From Maritalea porphyrae (lineage in GTDB: Bacteria; Pseudomonadota; Alphaproteobacteria; Rhizobiales; Devosiaceae): a stretch of DNA of 64,000 bases. Below the pieces are notes generated by a model. It searched no databases. It had not been told where the DNA came from and worked only from the letters and a program-made list of their open reading frames with translations. Positions within the stretch are counted from its first letter, which is position 1; each line of letters opens with the position of its first letter. The stretch spans positions 186,001 through 250,000 of the forward strand of contig NZ_JAPWGX010000004.1 in assembly GCF_027213965.1 (NCBI RefSeq), read 5' to 3'. This document shows, one piece after another, positions 8,652-17,489 of this stretch. Position numbers and translations under genes: made by a program.

Positions 8652-9310
8652 GATGTCCTCGAGACGTCGGTTGTGCGGATGCGAAATTCAGGTTCTTCAA
8701 TTTGCGCTGGGCGTAGGGTGCGGATCGCCCAAATCAACAAGCCAATTATAAAGAATGCGCTGGGGGCCAGTAGCATTAGTCCGAGAGGTTCAAACCAACC
8801 TCCAGTTTCAACAGTTGGCAAAATAGTTCGGCCAAGCAACATACCGGTTCCCAGAAGCTCGCGGATTGTACCAACCACAATCAGAACCGCACTGTAGCCA
8901 AGCCCGTTCGCTAAACCGTCCAACAGACTTGGCCATATCGGATTGCGCATGGCAAAGCCTTCAGCGCGGCCCAACACCAAGCAGTTGGTCACGATCAGCC
9001 CAACAAATATAGACAATCGCTGGCTCATCTCGAAAGCAAAGGCCAATAGGATTTGATCTGCAACGATAACCAGCGAAGCGATGATTGTGATTTGCACGAT
9101 CAGTCGTATTGACGAGGGAAGGTGATTGCGGATGAGGCTAATTGTGCCGTTCGACATCATAAGAACGACGGTCAAAGCGGCGCTCATGGTCAGTGCGGTA
9201 CCCAGTGAAGTTGTGACGGCTAACGCAGAGCAAATGCCCAAAATCTGCAACGTAATCGGATTGTTGTCGAGCAACTGTGTCAGAAAAGTTTTCATGTTTC
9301 CCCCACTCAT
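8648..9310 (-). CDS. nqrD: Na+-NQR subunit D
   Basis: 220 residues, about six membrane helices, homologous to NqrE. C27 in [10 protein letters not shown] and C110 in [16 protein letters not shown] are the two expected ligands of the NqrD/NqrE iron-sulfur site. The ATG at 9310 was chosen because it overlaps the nqrC stop as ATGA and follows GGGGAGA; an in-frame ATG at 9295 is the alternative. The C-terminal tail after the last helix (about 200-220) is hydrophilic and faces the cytoplasm by the usual topology. Confidence 0.97.
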   Translation of the reverse strand: MSGGNMKTFLTQLLDNNPITLQILGICSALAVTTSLGTALTMSAALTVVLMMSNGTISLIRNHLPSSIRLIVQITIIASLVIVADQILLAFAFEMSQRLSIFVGLIVTNCLVLGRAEGFAMRNPIWPSLLDGLANGLGYSAVLIVVGTIRELLGTGMLLGRTILPTVETGGWFEPLGLMLLAPSAFFIIGLLIWAIRTLRPAQIEEPEFRIRTTDVSRTS

Positions 9311-10119
9311 GTCTCAAGATCTCCCCTTTTAAGGCGGGTCAGAAACGGCCCATAGCCGAGGTCGCCGAGCCAAAAATGAAGGAGATTGGCGACCCCAGTG
9401 GTTGAGCGCGTTGCACCGGTGATGCCATCGACTTCAAACACGGTTGTCGCGCTTCCCCGAACGACAGATATTCTTATAACGCCGTCATCATCCGCAATTT
9501 TGCGGCCGGGCCAAAGCGCCTGCCAAGCGGCATCGGTGATGCGCGAACCTAGGCCCGGTGTCTCGCCTTGTTCGTATACCTGTAGGGCTGCGACGGTATT
9601 TAGATCGCCTTTTAAGGCGAGATAGGCGTGAATTGTGGACTGGTAGCCTGTGCCATAAACAGGCAACACAACAAGTGCCAGTTCGCCCTTTGAACGCAGC
9701 ATATATACTGGCATCAAGTTTGGGCGACGACCAATACCAGCCGTGTCGACGTCGCGAGAAAGCGATATACTTGATGCTGGGTCTGTCATGGCATCTCGAA
9801 AATTGTAACTTGCCGGGTTTACATTGGTTGCGGTGTTGGCGGTCGCAAAATCCACAAGAAAGGATTCCATTGTGTCAGCACCTGCTTCACGCAGAATATC
9901 GGCCATGCCGGGCAAGGCTGAGATCATCGCTTCCATCTGCGCGGTTCTTTGCCGCTCCAGATTGGCTTGCTGAATCGGGCGAAGAGCCACGGCTGTAACG
10001 GAAACCGCAATGGCGGAAAAAAAGGCCACAAGGAAAGCAACGGCAAAGGTTTTTGTGCGGCTTTCATTCGGAAGTGAAAGCAGGCGTCGCCACCACATGA
10101 TTGGATTAAGTTCAACCAT
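9307..10119 (-). CDS. nqrC: Na+-NQR subunit C, carrier of covalent FMN
   Basis: 270 residues with one N-terminal membrane helix (about 24-46) and a periplasmic FMN-binding domain. The flavinylation motif is intact: D231-G-I-T-G-A-T237, where the final threonine accepts FMN from ApbE through a phosphodiester bond. The [10 protein letters not shown] segment typical of the FMN-binding domain precedes it. It overlaps nqrB by 8 bp and nqrD by 4 bp. Of the two NQR subunits normally carrying covalent FMN this is the only one here with the motif. Confidence 0.96.
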   Translation of the reverse strand: MVELNPIMWWRRLLSLPNESRTKTFAVAFLVAFFSAIAVSVTAVALRPIQQANLERQRTAQMEAMISALPGMADILREAGADTMESFLVDFATANTATNVNPASYNFRDAMTDPASSISLSRDVDTAGIGRRPNLMPVYMLRSKGELALVVLPVYGTGYQSTIHAYLALKGDLNTVAALQVYEQGETPGLGSRITDAAWQALWPGRKIADDDGVIRISVVRGSATTVFEVDGITGATRSTTGVANLLHFWLGDLGYGPFLTRLKRGDLET

Positions 10120-10948
10120 GTCGCTTTCTCCTTTTATGTGCGTTCAGTGTCACCACGGTGTGATCGATCAACGGCGCAAATATGCTGCCAAGCAACGCGG
10201 CAAACACCACGGCGTTGACGGACCCTGGCCCGGCCCCCGTCTGTCCCAAAACCACAACAAGTGTGCCGATTAATGCGCCATAAAGCCATCGCCCTAAGTT
10301 GGTTGAGGCGGAGGATATGGGATCGCAGGCAAGGAACACCAAACCAAAAATCAACGAGCCGCTGAGCAGTTGCTCCCTGTCAAAGGCTGACCTTGCCAAC
10401 ATAGCTGCGCCAAATAATCCAAGCGATATGCCAACAAGTGTGCGCCAAGAGAGCAAGCGGAGACGCAAGAGCAATATCGCGCCTGGCACCACCGCGGCAA
10501 TTAGGTTGATGCCAGCGGGATCGGATGCTGGTTCGTGAAAAGAGAAAAACAAGAACGCCAACGCAAGTGTCGCGGGATTAACAAAACTTCGGCCTCGACC
10601 GCCAAAAATCTGTTCACCCAAGACGACACCAAATGTAATCGCAAAAATCAGTTGCCAAAGTGGGGTTGATGGGGGCGCTAAGATGGTGAAGATGAGAGCT
10701 GTTCCAACGCCGTCCCAAGTGAATGCTCGATGTCTCAAAATGGCAAATAGCAGTTGCCAGCCCATTACGAGAATAACTGCCAGTGCGATATTTGTGATCC
10801 CAACTAGACCATTTTCGAACAGGAATAGGCTTGTCGGCAGAATTAGGGCCAAAAGACTGATCGCTGCAATGCGGTTTGCGTCCCATGTACCTCTGATATG
10901 CGGGCCCAAAGGGTGCTCGGGGGCGGCGCCGGGGTGAAGGATTTTCAT
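10112..10948 (-). CDS. nqrB: Na+-NQR subunit B, short form without a flavinylation motif
   Basis: 278 residues, against roughly 400-415 in well-studied NqrB. The membrane core is recognisable: an APPSTPLWQL segment (about 91-100), FGGRGRSFVNPA (about 115-126) followed by LAFLFFSF, then ACDPISSASTNLGRWLYG and FAPLIDHTVV near the end. The roughly 70-residue cytoplasmic N-terminus is missing. So is the loop that in canonical NqrB carries SGAT with the FMN threonine: here only about 12 residues (139-150) link the two helices, and no D-x-x-S/T-G-A-T/S occurs anywhere. The ATG overlaps the nqrA stop (ATGA), so there is no room for an upstream start without overlapping nqrA. Confidence 0.9.
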   Translation of the reverse strand: MKILHPGAAPEHPLGPHIRGTWDANRIAAISLLALILPTSLFLFENGLVGITNIALAVILVMGWQLLFAILRHRAFTWDGVGTALIFTILAPPSTPLWQLIFAITFGVVLGEQIFGGRGRSFVNPATLALAFLFFSFHEPASDPAGINLIAAVVPGAILLLRLRLLSWRTLVGISLGLFGAAMLARSAFDREQLLSGSLIFGLVFLACDPISSASTNLGRWLYGALIGTLVVVLGQTGAGPGSVNAVVFAALLGSIFAPLIDHTVVTLNAHKRRKRHG

Positions 10949-12234
10949 TCTTGTTCCCCCGCGATCTCATCAAGGATATGCCTTAGCAACATCCCATAGT
11001 CTGCCCGACTAGGGCAAAGATAGGAGAGTAGCGCCACGTCTTCCTCTATTAATTCAAGGCATCCAAGGTGAATGGCTGTTTCGATATCGCCCACACTAAG
11101 TGCGCGCATTAGCGGTGTGGCAAGAATGTCGAACGGCAAAGCGGCATCGAGTGCCTCTGAGGGGATCGTGGGCCCCACCGAACCGTTCGGCAATAAACTC
11201 AGTGCTCGAGACCAAAACGTAGGTTTTTTAGCGCTGCGGGTGCTGTCAAATACGGCAACTTGGGTGTCATAGCGGCCTAAATGTGTGGCAACGCGCCCCG
11301 ACAATGCCGATCCTGAAATAACACGCGAACCCACTGTCGTCTCCCTATCGAGGAGTTGATTAAGCTGCGCGCCGAGCCGTGTTCTGATCAGCCGCGGGTG
11401 ACGAACTCCACTTCCCGCAATCGAGACGATGCGTTCTGTCAATAATTGTCCTTTGCCAAAAAGGTGGCCGATGGCGATTACATCACTGAAGTCAATATGC
11501 CAGACCGTTCTGCGCTCTGATGCGGGCATCAAGTGATGAATGTGCGTGCTTGCCAATCCCGCAGGGTGGGGACCGTCGAAGAATGCCGTTTTGATCTGTT
11601 CATCTGTTTGCGCAAATTGTGCGCCAGATTGTTGGCAAACGAAAACTGGACCTTTTGTGAGTGTTTTTAAGGCTTCCAGTCCTTGAACAAAATTGTTGTG
11701 TTGAGGTGCCATCACAACCGCGGCGTCGGCGCTTAAGGGGTCTGTGTTTATGGCGGTCACAAATATGGCGTGAGGCACAGCAGCTGGATCCGGAATGCGA
11801 CCAAATGGACGTGTTAGAAATGCGACCCATAATCCACTCGCTTGCAATAGCGATCTCACGCTCTCTGGGGTGAGTTTGCCATCTGAAATAGGAAATTCTT
11901 TCGGGTTTTCTTCTTCCACTGAAATAGTCAATGTTTCCAGCGTTCGTCGGCGTCCCCGAGAAATTGACGCAATTGTGCCCGTTGCGGGGGCGGTGAAGGC
12001 AATCTGGTTGCGCTTGCGATCTACAAAAAGGGTATCGCCTGTACGCACTTTGTCGCCGACCGCTACGCAGAGTTTTGGGCGAATGTCTGGGAAGTCACTT
12101 CCCATGACGCCAACTTCACTAATTGCAGCGCCAGCGCTGATCTCTTGTTTTGGTTGACCAGCCAAATCAACGTCCAAACCTGCACGGAGTTTTAAAGTGC
12201 TTACGCCAATTTCATCGGATACTAGAGATGACAT
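10945..12234 (-). CDS. nqrA: Na+-NQR subunit A
   Basis: 429 residues from the ATG at 12234; a TTG four codons upstream is in frame but has no visible ribosome-binding site, and neither start has a strong one. NqrA is the peripheral cytoplasmic subunit with a role in quinone binding. Family features: the N-terminal LKLRAGLDVDLAGQP segment, a biotinyl-like barrel around VAVGDKVRTGDTLFVDR (about 60-80), GLWVAFLTRPFGRIPDP, and the HPAGLASTHIHHLMP histidine stretch. First gene of a nine-gene operon; a perfect FNR-type box lies about 155 bp upstream in the divergent gap. Confidence 0.95.
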   Translation of the reverse strand: MSSLVSDEIGVSTLKLRAGLDVDLAGQPKQEISAGAAISEVGVMGSDFPDIRPKLCVAVGDKVRTGDTLFVDRKRNQIAFTAPATGTIASISRGRRRTLETLTISVEEENPKEFPISDGKLTPESVRSLLQASGLWVAFLTRPFGRIPDPAAVPHAIFVTAINTDPLSADAAVVMAPQHNNFVQGLEALKTLTKGPVFVCQQSGAQFAQTDEQIKTAFFDGPHPAGLASTHIHHLMPASERRTVWHIDFSDVIAIGHLFGKGQLLTERIVSIAGSGVRHPRLIRTRLGAQLNQLLDRETTVGSRVISGSALSGRVATHLGRYDTQVAVFDSTRSAKKPTFWSRALSLLPNGSVGPTIPSEALDAALPFDILATPLMRALSVGDIETAIHLGCLELIEEDVALLSYLCPSRADYGMLLRHILDEIAGEQE

Positions 12235-12390
12235 TAAATAATCCAATAAACCGAAGTACCAGCTAAATGCTCACTTCGTGATTTCTGCATTGCGTACGTG
12301 CAAATCAACGTCTTTGTGCTCTGGTTTCTTTCTCACAAATCATTGCAGCGCGTGTTTGTGCTAGATTATCTTTCATGTTGGCTTGATTTG

Positions 12391-12404
12391 TTGATTTGAA
12401 TCAA
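12391..12404. promoter_or_regulatory. Perfect FNR/Anr-type operator
   Basis: TTGATTTGAATCAA fits TTGAT-N4-ATCAA exactly. For the cytochrome gene at 12455, a TAGATT hexamer at 12426-12431 would be the -10, giving a start of transcription near 12438 and placing the box centre at about -41, the position used for class II activation by FNR. AGGAGGGG just before the ATG is the ribosome-binding site. The box could also act on the divergent nqr promoter. Confidence 0.8.
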
Positions 12405-12454
12405 CCCAACGACCGCCACTCGGCGTAGATTTGTCTGATATTTAGGAGGGGATC

Positions 12455-13540
12455 ATGTTGAAACTTAAATCCGTCTATTTGGCAATTGCTGTGTTTCTTG
12501 GCGTCGCCGGTGCTACGCTTCCAGCGCTTGCGCAGCAAACGAACCCGGTAAATTCAATTGTTGAAAAGTGGCTAGGATCAGGGCATGGCGACGCGTCGTC
12601 CTTGTCTTTCTCTTATTGGAATGAGGCCGGTGAAATTCCGCCCGCTTGTGCGAAGTGTCACTCAGGCGCAGGGTTTAGTGCGTTTCACGGTTTTGATGGC
12701 AGCGAACCTGGCGTTATCGCCCAACCCATTCCAACCGGCGATACGGTGGAATGTGTGACGTGCCATAGAGAGGGGATTGATGAGATTGACAGCATCGTGT
12801 TTCCATCGGGGCTGGTTGTTTCAGATGCTGGACCGCATGCCACCTGTTTAACTTGTCACCAGGGGCGTCAATCGTCGATTGGTGTGCAGCGCGCCGTTGG
12901 CGATACAGGGGAAGATGAGATCAACCCCGAGCTGACTTTCCTAAACCCACATTATGCGGCTGCGGCTGCCACGCTTTACGGAACTGAAGTGAAAGGGGCG
13001 TATGAATACCCTGGAAAATCATATGTTGGCCGGTTTGCGCACGTGCCGACTTTCGCTCAATGTAGCGATTGTCACGATCCGCACAGTTTGGAAATCAAAA
13101 TAAGTGAATGTGTTGCGTGCCATCAAACCGAAGACCCTAAAGCGATGCGCATCTCACCAGCAGATTTTGATGGCGATGGTGATGTAAAAGAAGGAATCTA
13201 TCACGAAATCGCCAGCCTTAACGCGACGCTCAAATCCATGGTGATTGAATATGCGAGCAAGGTGACGAAAAAGCCAGTTTTGTACGCAGATGCGTACCCC
13301 TATTTCTTTAACGATACAAACGAAAATGGGGTTGTTGACGAGGGTGAAGCAACGCGTTCAAACAGCTATGTGTCTTGGACACCGCGCATGTTGAAGGCGG
13401 CCTACAATTATCAATATGTCGCAAAAGACAAAGGCGCATATGCGCACAACCCCCATTATGCGTTGCAAGTGCTCCATGACAGCATTGAAAGTCTGAGTGA
13501 GCCGCTTGGTGCAACATCAGAAGGTCTGGTTCGACCCTAG
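12455..13540 (+). CDS. Secreted pentaheme c-type cytochrome
   Basis: 361 residues. A cleavable signal peptide (cut probably after LPALA, residue 26) exports it to the periplasm. Five CXXCH heme sites are visible at C65, C100, C131, C203 and C219. The C-terminal third is heme-free and carries two acidic EF-hand-like loops (DFDGDGDVKEG near 237 and DTNENGVVDEGE near 288) that may bind calcium. I recognise the general multiheme-cytochrome style but not a named family; electron donor and acceptor are unknown. AGGAGGGG precedes the ATG, a perfect FNR box lies upstream and a strong hairpin follows, so it is probably a single-gene, oxygen-regulated unit. Confidence 0.88.
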   Translation: MLKLKSVYLAIAVFLGVAGATLPALAQQTNPVNSIVEKWLGSGHGDASSLSFSYWNEAGEIPPACAKCHSGAGFSAFHGFDGSEPGVIAQPIPTGDTVECVTCHREGIDEIDSIVFPSGLVVSDAGPHATCLTCHQGRQSSIGVQRAVGDTGEDEINPELTFLNPHYAAAAATLYGTEVKGAYEYPGKSYVGRFAHVPTFAQCSDCHDPHSLEIKISECVACHQTEDPKAMRISPADFDGDGDVKEGIYHEIASLNATLKSMVIEYASKVTKKPVLYADAYPYFFNDTNENGVVDEGEATRSNSYVSWTPRMLKAAYNYQYVAKDKGAYAHNPHYALQVLHDSIESLSEPLGATSEGLVRP

Positions 13541-13546
13541 TCACGC

Positions 13547-13581
13547 GTGATAACCCCGGCTGAAACTACCGGGGTTATCAC
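13547..13581 (+). terminator. Strong hairpin after the cytochrome gene
   Basis: A 13-bp perfect stem (13547-13559 with 13569-13581, core ATAACCCCGG) and a 9-nt loop lie directly after the cytochrome stop codon. The following bases are pyrimidine-rich (CTTCTCT) rather than a clean T run, so it may work as an imperfect intrinsic terminator or an mRNA 3' end stabiliser. Confidence 0.75.
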
Positions 13582-14017
13582 TCTTCTCTGATGGCGACGG
13601 TGGTTTGAATTTGCACTGATAAGACAAGATGAGCGGGCCAGTTTTGACCGAATGAAATCGCGTAAACATCTTTTGCTGAATTCGCGCTAAAACTGAAGTG
13701 GCTCTTGGTTCTTTGTGAGCGAGAACTGTGAAGTTAGGTAAGCCGACATTTTGAACAAACATGGTTTTCAAACGCGGTGAACTAAACGAGTTTTGCTCAC
13801 CGGCACCGCGTTCGTCGGGGATAGCGTCGCTTGCTCTTTTTTGCGGAATTTGCCCACAAGTAGTTTGACCGCGCGCATGGCACAAAGGTTAGAACATCAT
13901 TATAAACGCGGCAACTAGAAGCAATCGTATTTGAACCAAGTTTTTCGACGCCATTGGATGACAGGGGTTTGCTGTCTTGCCAATCCAAAGTTCGAGATTC
14001 CGTCGGGGAGCGCATGA
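13582..14017. other. 436-bp intergenic region upstream of pit, with two hairpins
   Basis: I see no convincing gene. Two structured elements stand out. An inverted repeat AACGCGGTG (13771-13779) / CACCGCGTT (13804-13812) contains an inner GGTGA/TCACC. A two-tier hairpin lies closer to pit: ATTGG/CCAAT (13953-13957, 13980-13984) enclosing GACAG/CTGTC (13960-13964, 13972-13976) with a GGGTTTG loop. The second is about 30 bp before the pit start and could belong to its 5' leader. Minus-strand open frames of 114 and 72 codons cross the region but look unlike proteins. No recognisable Pho box was seen. Confidence 0.5.
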
Positions 14018-15589
14018 GTGCAAGTCAAAGATTATTTGAAAACTGAGCGGGCAACGAACATCAGTCGGTCAGAACTCGGGCGATTTGGTACTGCTGCTAT
14101 TTTTGTGGTCATCGTTGTCATCTACACAGGCAGCAATTTTGCGCATGTAGAACAATCCTACCTGTTGATAGCAGCGGCAATTATTGGCGCCTATATGGCG
14201 ATGAATATCGGTGCAAATGATGTCGCCAACAACGTTGGGCCAGCGGTTGGGTCTTTTGCACTTTCATTGACCAGCGCGATTATAATTGCTGCGATATTTG
14301 AGGCGGGGGGCGCGCTTTTGGCGGGCGGAGACGTCGTTTCTACAGTAAAAAAAGGCATCATCGATCCAGCTGATATCAATAATCCGAACGTTTTCGTTTG
14401 GGTGATGATGGGGGCGCTGATGGGGGCTGCGATCTGGTTGAACGCGGCGACTTGGCTTGGCGCCCCGGTGTCAACGACACACTCAATTGTTGGGGGCGTG
14501 ATGGGGGCGGGTATCGCTGCCGGTGGTTGGGGAATCGTGAACTGGGATTCCATGGCGAAAATTGCCCTGAGCTGGGTTGTTTCGCCAGTAATTGGGGGCA
14601 TCGTGGCTGCCGGGTTCTTGTTTGCGCTCAAGAAGTTGGTGTTTTTCAGGGCGGATCCAATTGAAGCTGCAAAGCGCGTCGTGCCTTGGATGATCGCTGT
14701 AATGGCGTGGGCTTTTACGACATACCTTTTTCTGAAAGGCGTAAGTAAGGTCATCAAGGTCGATTTTGTGTTTGCGTTGATCGTTGGATTTGGAGTTGCC
14801 TTGGTTGTTTGGGTTGCCATCAGGCCAATTGTCCGTAGGGCCGCTACAAATATGACGCAGGATCGAGATGGCGTGAATCGTTTGTTCACGATACCGCTGA
14901 TTTTTTCTGCTGCGCTGCTTAGCTTTGCCCATGGGGCGAATGATGTGGCCAATGCAGTTGGACCATTGGCAGGTGTTGTTGATGTTTTGACTGAAGGCAA
15001 TGGTGGCGCAAAAGTCGCTATACCTCTTTGGGTTATGGCGATTGGGGCAGTGGGGATAGCTGTTGGTCTTGCTCTTTTTGGCCCCAAATTGATTAGAACG
15101 GTGGGGTCCGAGATCACCGAGTTGGACCGTTCACGTGCTTTTTGTATCGCGCTTGCAGCTGCCATTACGGTTATTGTTGCCAGTCAATTGGGCATGCCGA
15201 TCAGTTCTACCCACGTGGCGCTTGGCGCGGTGTTTGGGGTTGGTTTTCTAAGAGAATATCTTGAGAAACGTTTGGGGCGGGTTGTTGAAAACGTGATCGC
15301 AAGTCACGAGGGCCAAGCGGATTTTCTTGAAGTAGAAAGGGTTATGCATAGTTTTCAAAATGCCCCGCCAGAGGCCAAAGTTCGGCTGTTGGAGGAGTTG
15401 AAGAAAATGGGATCGGAAGCTGTTATTTCTGCCGCTCAACGCAAGGAACTACAAAAGGCATTAAAACGCCATTTGGTGAAGCGTTCCGCATTGCTAAAAA
15501 TCGTTTCTGCATGGATCATTACGGTACCAGCTTCCGCGCTGCTGGCTGCAACATTCTATTTCCTCTTGCGAGGTATTCTGCTGCCATGA
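14018..15589 (+). CDS. pit: PiT-family inorganic phosphate transporter
   Basis: 523 residues. The GTG start is preferred because GGGGAG ends 7 nt upstream; the ATG four bases earlier opens a different frame that stops after 10 codons. About 11-12 membrane helices. Both PiT signatures are present: GANDVANNVGPAVG near residue 68 and GANDVANAVGPLAG near 307. A cytoplasmic helical section sits near the C-terminus (about 425-495) before the last helix. PiT proteins carry phosphate (often as metal phosphate) with protons or sodium. The next gene, another phosphate transporter, begins 7 bp downstream, so the two are co-transcribed. Confidence 0.92.
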   Translation: MQVKDYLKTERATNISRSELGRFGTAAIFVVIVVIYTGSNFAHVEQSYLLIAAAIIGAYMAMNIGANDVANNVGPAVGSFALSLTSAIIIAAIFEAGGALLAGGDVVSTVKKGIIDPADINNPNVFVWVMMGALMGAAIWLNAATWLGAPVSTTHSIVGGVMGAGIAAGGWGIVNWDSMAKIALSWVVSPVIGGIVAAGFLFALKKLVFFRADPIEAAKRVVPWMIAVMAWAFTTYLFLKGVSKVIKVDFVFALIVGFGVALVVWVAIRPIVRRAATNMTQDRDGVNRLFTIPLIFSAALLSFAHGANDVANAVGPLAGVVDVLTEGNGGAKVAIPLWVMAIGAVGIAVGLALFGPKLIRTVGSEITELDRSRAFCIALAAAITVIVASQLGMPISSTHVALGAVFGVGFLREYLEKRLGRVVENVIASHEGQADFLEVERVMHSFQNAPPEAKVRLLEELKKMGSEAVISAAQRKELQKALKRHLVKRSALLKIVSAWIITVPASALLAATFYFLLRGILLP

Positions 15590-15596
15590 GCGATAA

Positions 15597-17438
15597 ATGA
15601 AAATATCATTGAAACGCCTGGCGCTGCCTTTCATAATTGGAATTCTGATTGCTGGGTTTTGGATAAGTCCTGATTTTCAGCAAATAGCGGCAGGTGTTGC
15701 CATATTCCTTTTTGGCATGCTGATGCTAGAAGATGGTTTCAAACTGTTTAGTGGTGGGTTTTTGGAACGCATTCTGGAACAAGCCACCAAGTCTGTTCCA
15801 AGGTCGCTGTTATTTGGGATTGTTTCCACAACCCTCATGCAGTCCAGTTCGCTGGTTTCAGTAATAACAATTTCGTTCCTGAGCGCCGAACTAATCACAC
15901 TATTGGCAGGCGTTGGTATAGTTTTCGGCGCAAATATCGGCACAACCACTGGTGCGTGGTTGGTTGCAGGACTGGGCCTTAAGGCAAACATATCGGCCTA
16001 TGCGATGCCCCTTCTAGCGATCGGTGTCGTTCTGGTTTTTCAGAAATCAAAATATCTTCGCGGAGCAGGGTATGCGCTTGCCGGGTTAGGTTTTTTGTTC
16101 CTTGGCATTCACTATATGAAACTGGGGTTCGAGACTTTCAGGGATTCATTCGATCTCATCCAATATGCCCTCACCGGTGTTTTGGGGTTGATCGTTTATA
16201 CGCTGGTTGGCACGTTGGCTACGGTTGTCATGCAATCAAGCCATGCAACGATGGTCCTCATCATAACAGCTTTGGCTTCAGGACAGATTTCTTATGAGAA
16301 CGCGTTGGCGCTCGCAATCGGCGCCAACATTGGCACAACCATCACCGCAATTCTTGGTTCTTTGACAGCAAACTATCAAGGTAAGAGGCTGGCTCTGGCG
16401 CACTTGATATTCAATGCCGCTACCGCCGCAGTCGCGCTGATCTTTATCAGCCAAATCAGGGATTCAGTTGATTTTGTTAGTCAATTGGTTGGTATTGCTG
16501 ATGACGATTTTGCGTTGAAGTTAGCAGTGTTTCACACGATTTTTAACGTTTTAGGCGTTGCGATCATGTTGCCGCTCATGACGAGATTGATTGTGGTTAT
16601 AGAGCGGATGATTGCTGAACCTGCAACGGATTTAAGTTTGCCAAAATACTTGTCCGATGCCGTTGAGGAATTTCCGGATACGATTGAGAACGCGTTGCGC
16701 AAAGAGGTGAAACATCTCTACGACAATGCTGTTGAATTGATCACCCACGGGCTAAATATTCACCGCACAGAACTGTTTAAAGCAGAAGACGTTGCGGCCT
16801 TGGTTTCTACTAGCAACAAGCCAGTCGAAATTGATATTGACCTGCGTTACGAGCAACGAGTTAAAACGCTCTACTCTGCGATTTTGGAGTTTTCAACACG
16901 CGCGACAGGTAGAGAATTGCCTGCAGATGTCACTTCACGGGTTTACGAGTTACGCGACGTGTCTCGGCGAATTGTTCGTGCAGTCAAAGACATAAAGCAC
17001 ATGCGGCGCAATACATCCCAGTATACCCGGCGTCACAAGGGTGAAATGTCGGAATTGTATAATGAGTTACGCACAAAAATTGCTCGCATTTTGGTGCAGA
17101 TCGAGAAGCTTGAACAGGCGACTCCAGAGACGCGCAGCCACTTGTGGTTGGAGGAAGAACGTACGAATATCGAAAGTGATTATCAGCGCACGAGCCAGCG
17201 CGTGGAAGGGTTGATAAGGGACGGAAAAGTCAGCGCCGCCGAAGCCACGTCTTTTTTGAATGATAGCAATTACGCCTACGGTGCAATGCGTCAGCTCATT
17301 GCAGCCGCACGCGGGATATATGTTGAACATGATAGTGCCGTGGCGGAAGTTGAGCAAATCATAGCGATGGATGATGATGAGTTAGAAGCTTACGCGTCAG
17401 AAGTCGCTGCAAAATTGAAAACAGGTAAAATGGACTGA
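15597..17438 (+). CDS. Na+/Pi cotransporter (PNaS/NptA type) with C-terminal PhoU-like domain
   Basis: 613 residues. The membrane half (about 1-330) contains the duplicated PNaS signature: QSSSLVSV ... GANIGTTTGAWL and QSSHATMV ... GANIGTTITAIL. The C-terminal half (about 350-600) is soluble, helical and PhoU-like. The family exchanges sodium-coupled phosphate, and some bacterial members mainly protect against phosphate or leak control. It sits 7 bp after pit and 51 bp before a small coiled-coil gene in a phosphate-themed block. A second, shorter paralogue lies at 36564. Confidence 0.93.
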   Translation: MKISLKRLALPFIIGILIAGFWISPDFQQIAAGVAIFLFGMLMLEDGFKLFSGGFLERILEQATKSVPRSLLFGIVSTTLMQSSSLVSVITISFLSAELITLLAGVGIVFGANIGTTTGAWLVAGLGLKANISAYAMPLLAIGVVLVFQKSKYLRGAGYALAGLGFLFLGIHYMKLGFETFRDSFDLIQYALTGVLGLIVYTLVGTLATVVMQSSHATMVLIITALASGQISYENALALAIGANIGTTITAILGSLTANYQGKRLALAHLIFNAATAAVALIFISQIRDSVDFVSQLVGIADDDFALKLAVFHTIFNVLGVAIMLPLMTRLIVVIERMIAEPATDLSLPKYLSDAVEEFPDTIENALRKEVKHLYDNAVELITHGLNIHRTELFKAEDVAALVSTSNKPVEIDIDLRYEQRVKTLYSAILEFSTRATGRELPADVTSRVYELRDVSRRIVRAVKDIKHMRRNTSQYTRRHKGEMSELYNELRTKIARILVQIEKLEQATPETRSHLWLEEERTNIESDYQRTSQRVEGLIRDGKVSAAEATSFLNDSNYAYGAMRQLIAAARGIYVEHDSAVAEVEQIIAMDDDELEAYASEVAAKLKTGKMD

Positions 17439-17489
17439 GGTTGTTTCAACGTGGTGCGATATGATCTCACTAGAAGAGGATTGATACCG

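Noticed and set aside
13541-13885. 114-codon minus-strand frame after the cytochrome gene
   Set aside because: Composition is not protein-like and it runs into the cytochrome terminator hairpin; no family resemblance.
13950-14010. tRNA- or tmRNA-like 3' end suggested by GTTCGAGATTC
   Set aside because: The T-arm does not close into a 5-bp stem and no acceptor, D-arm or anticodon arm could be drawn.
13797-14015. 72-codon minus-strand frame overlapping the pit leader
   Set aside because: No plausible ribosome-binding site, and it overlaps the two-tier hairpin; I could not make it a tRNA-derived or coding element.
14191-15165. 324-codon open frame antisense to pit
   Set aside because: It lies wholly inside a well-supported transporter gene, is rich in Ala/Thr/Pro as expected from the mirror of helix codons and has no ribosome-binding site.
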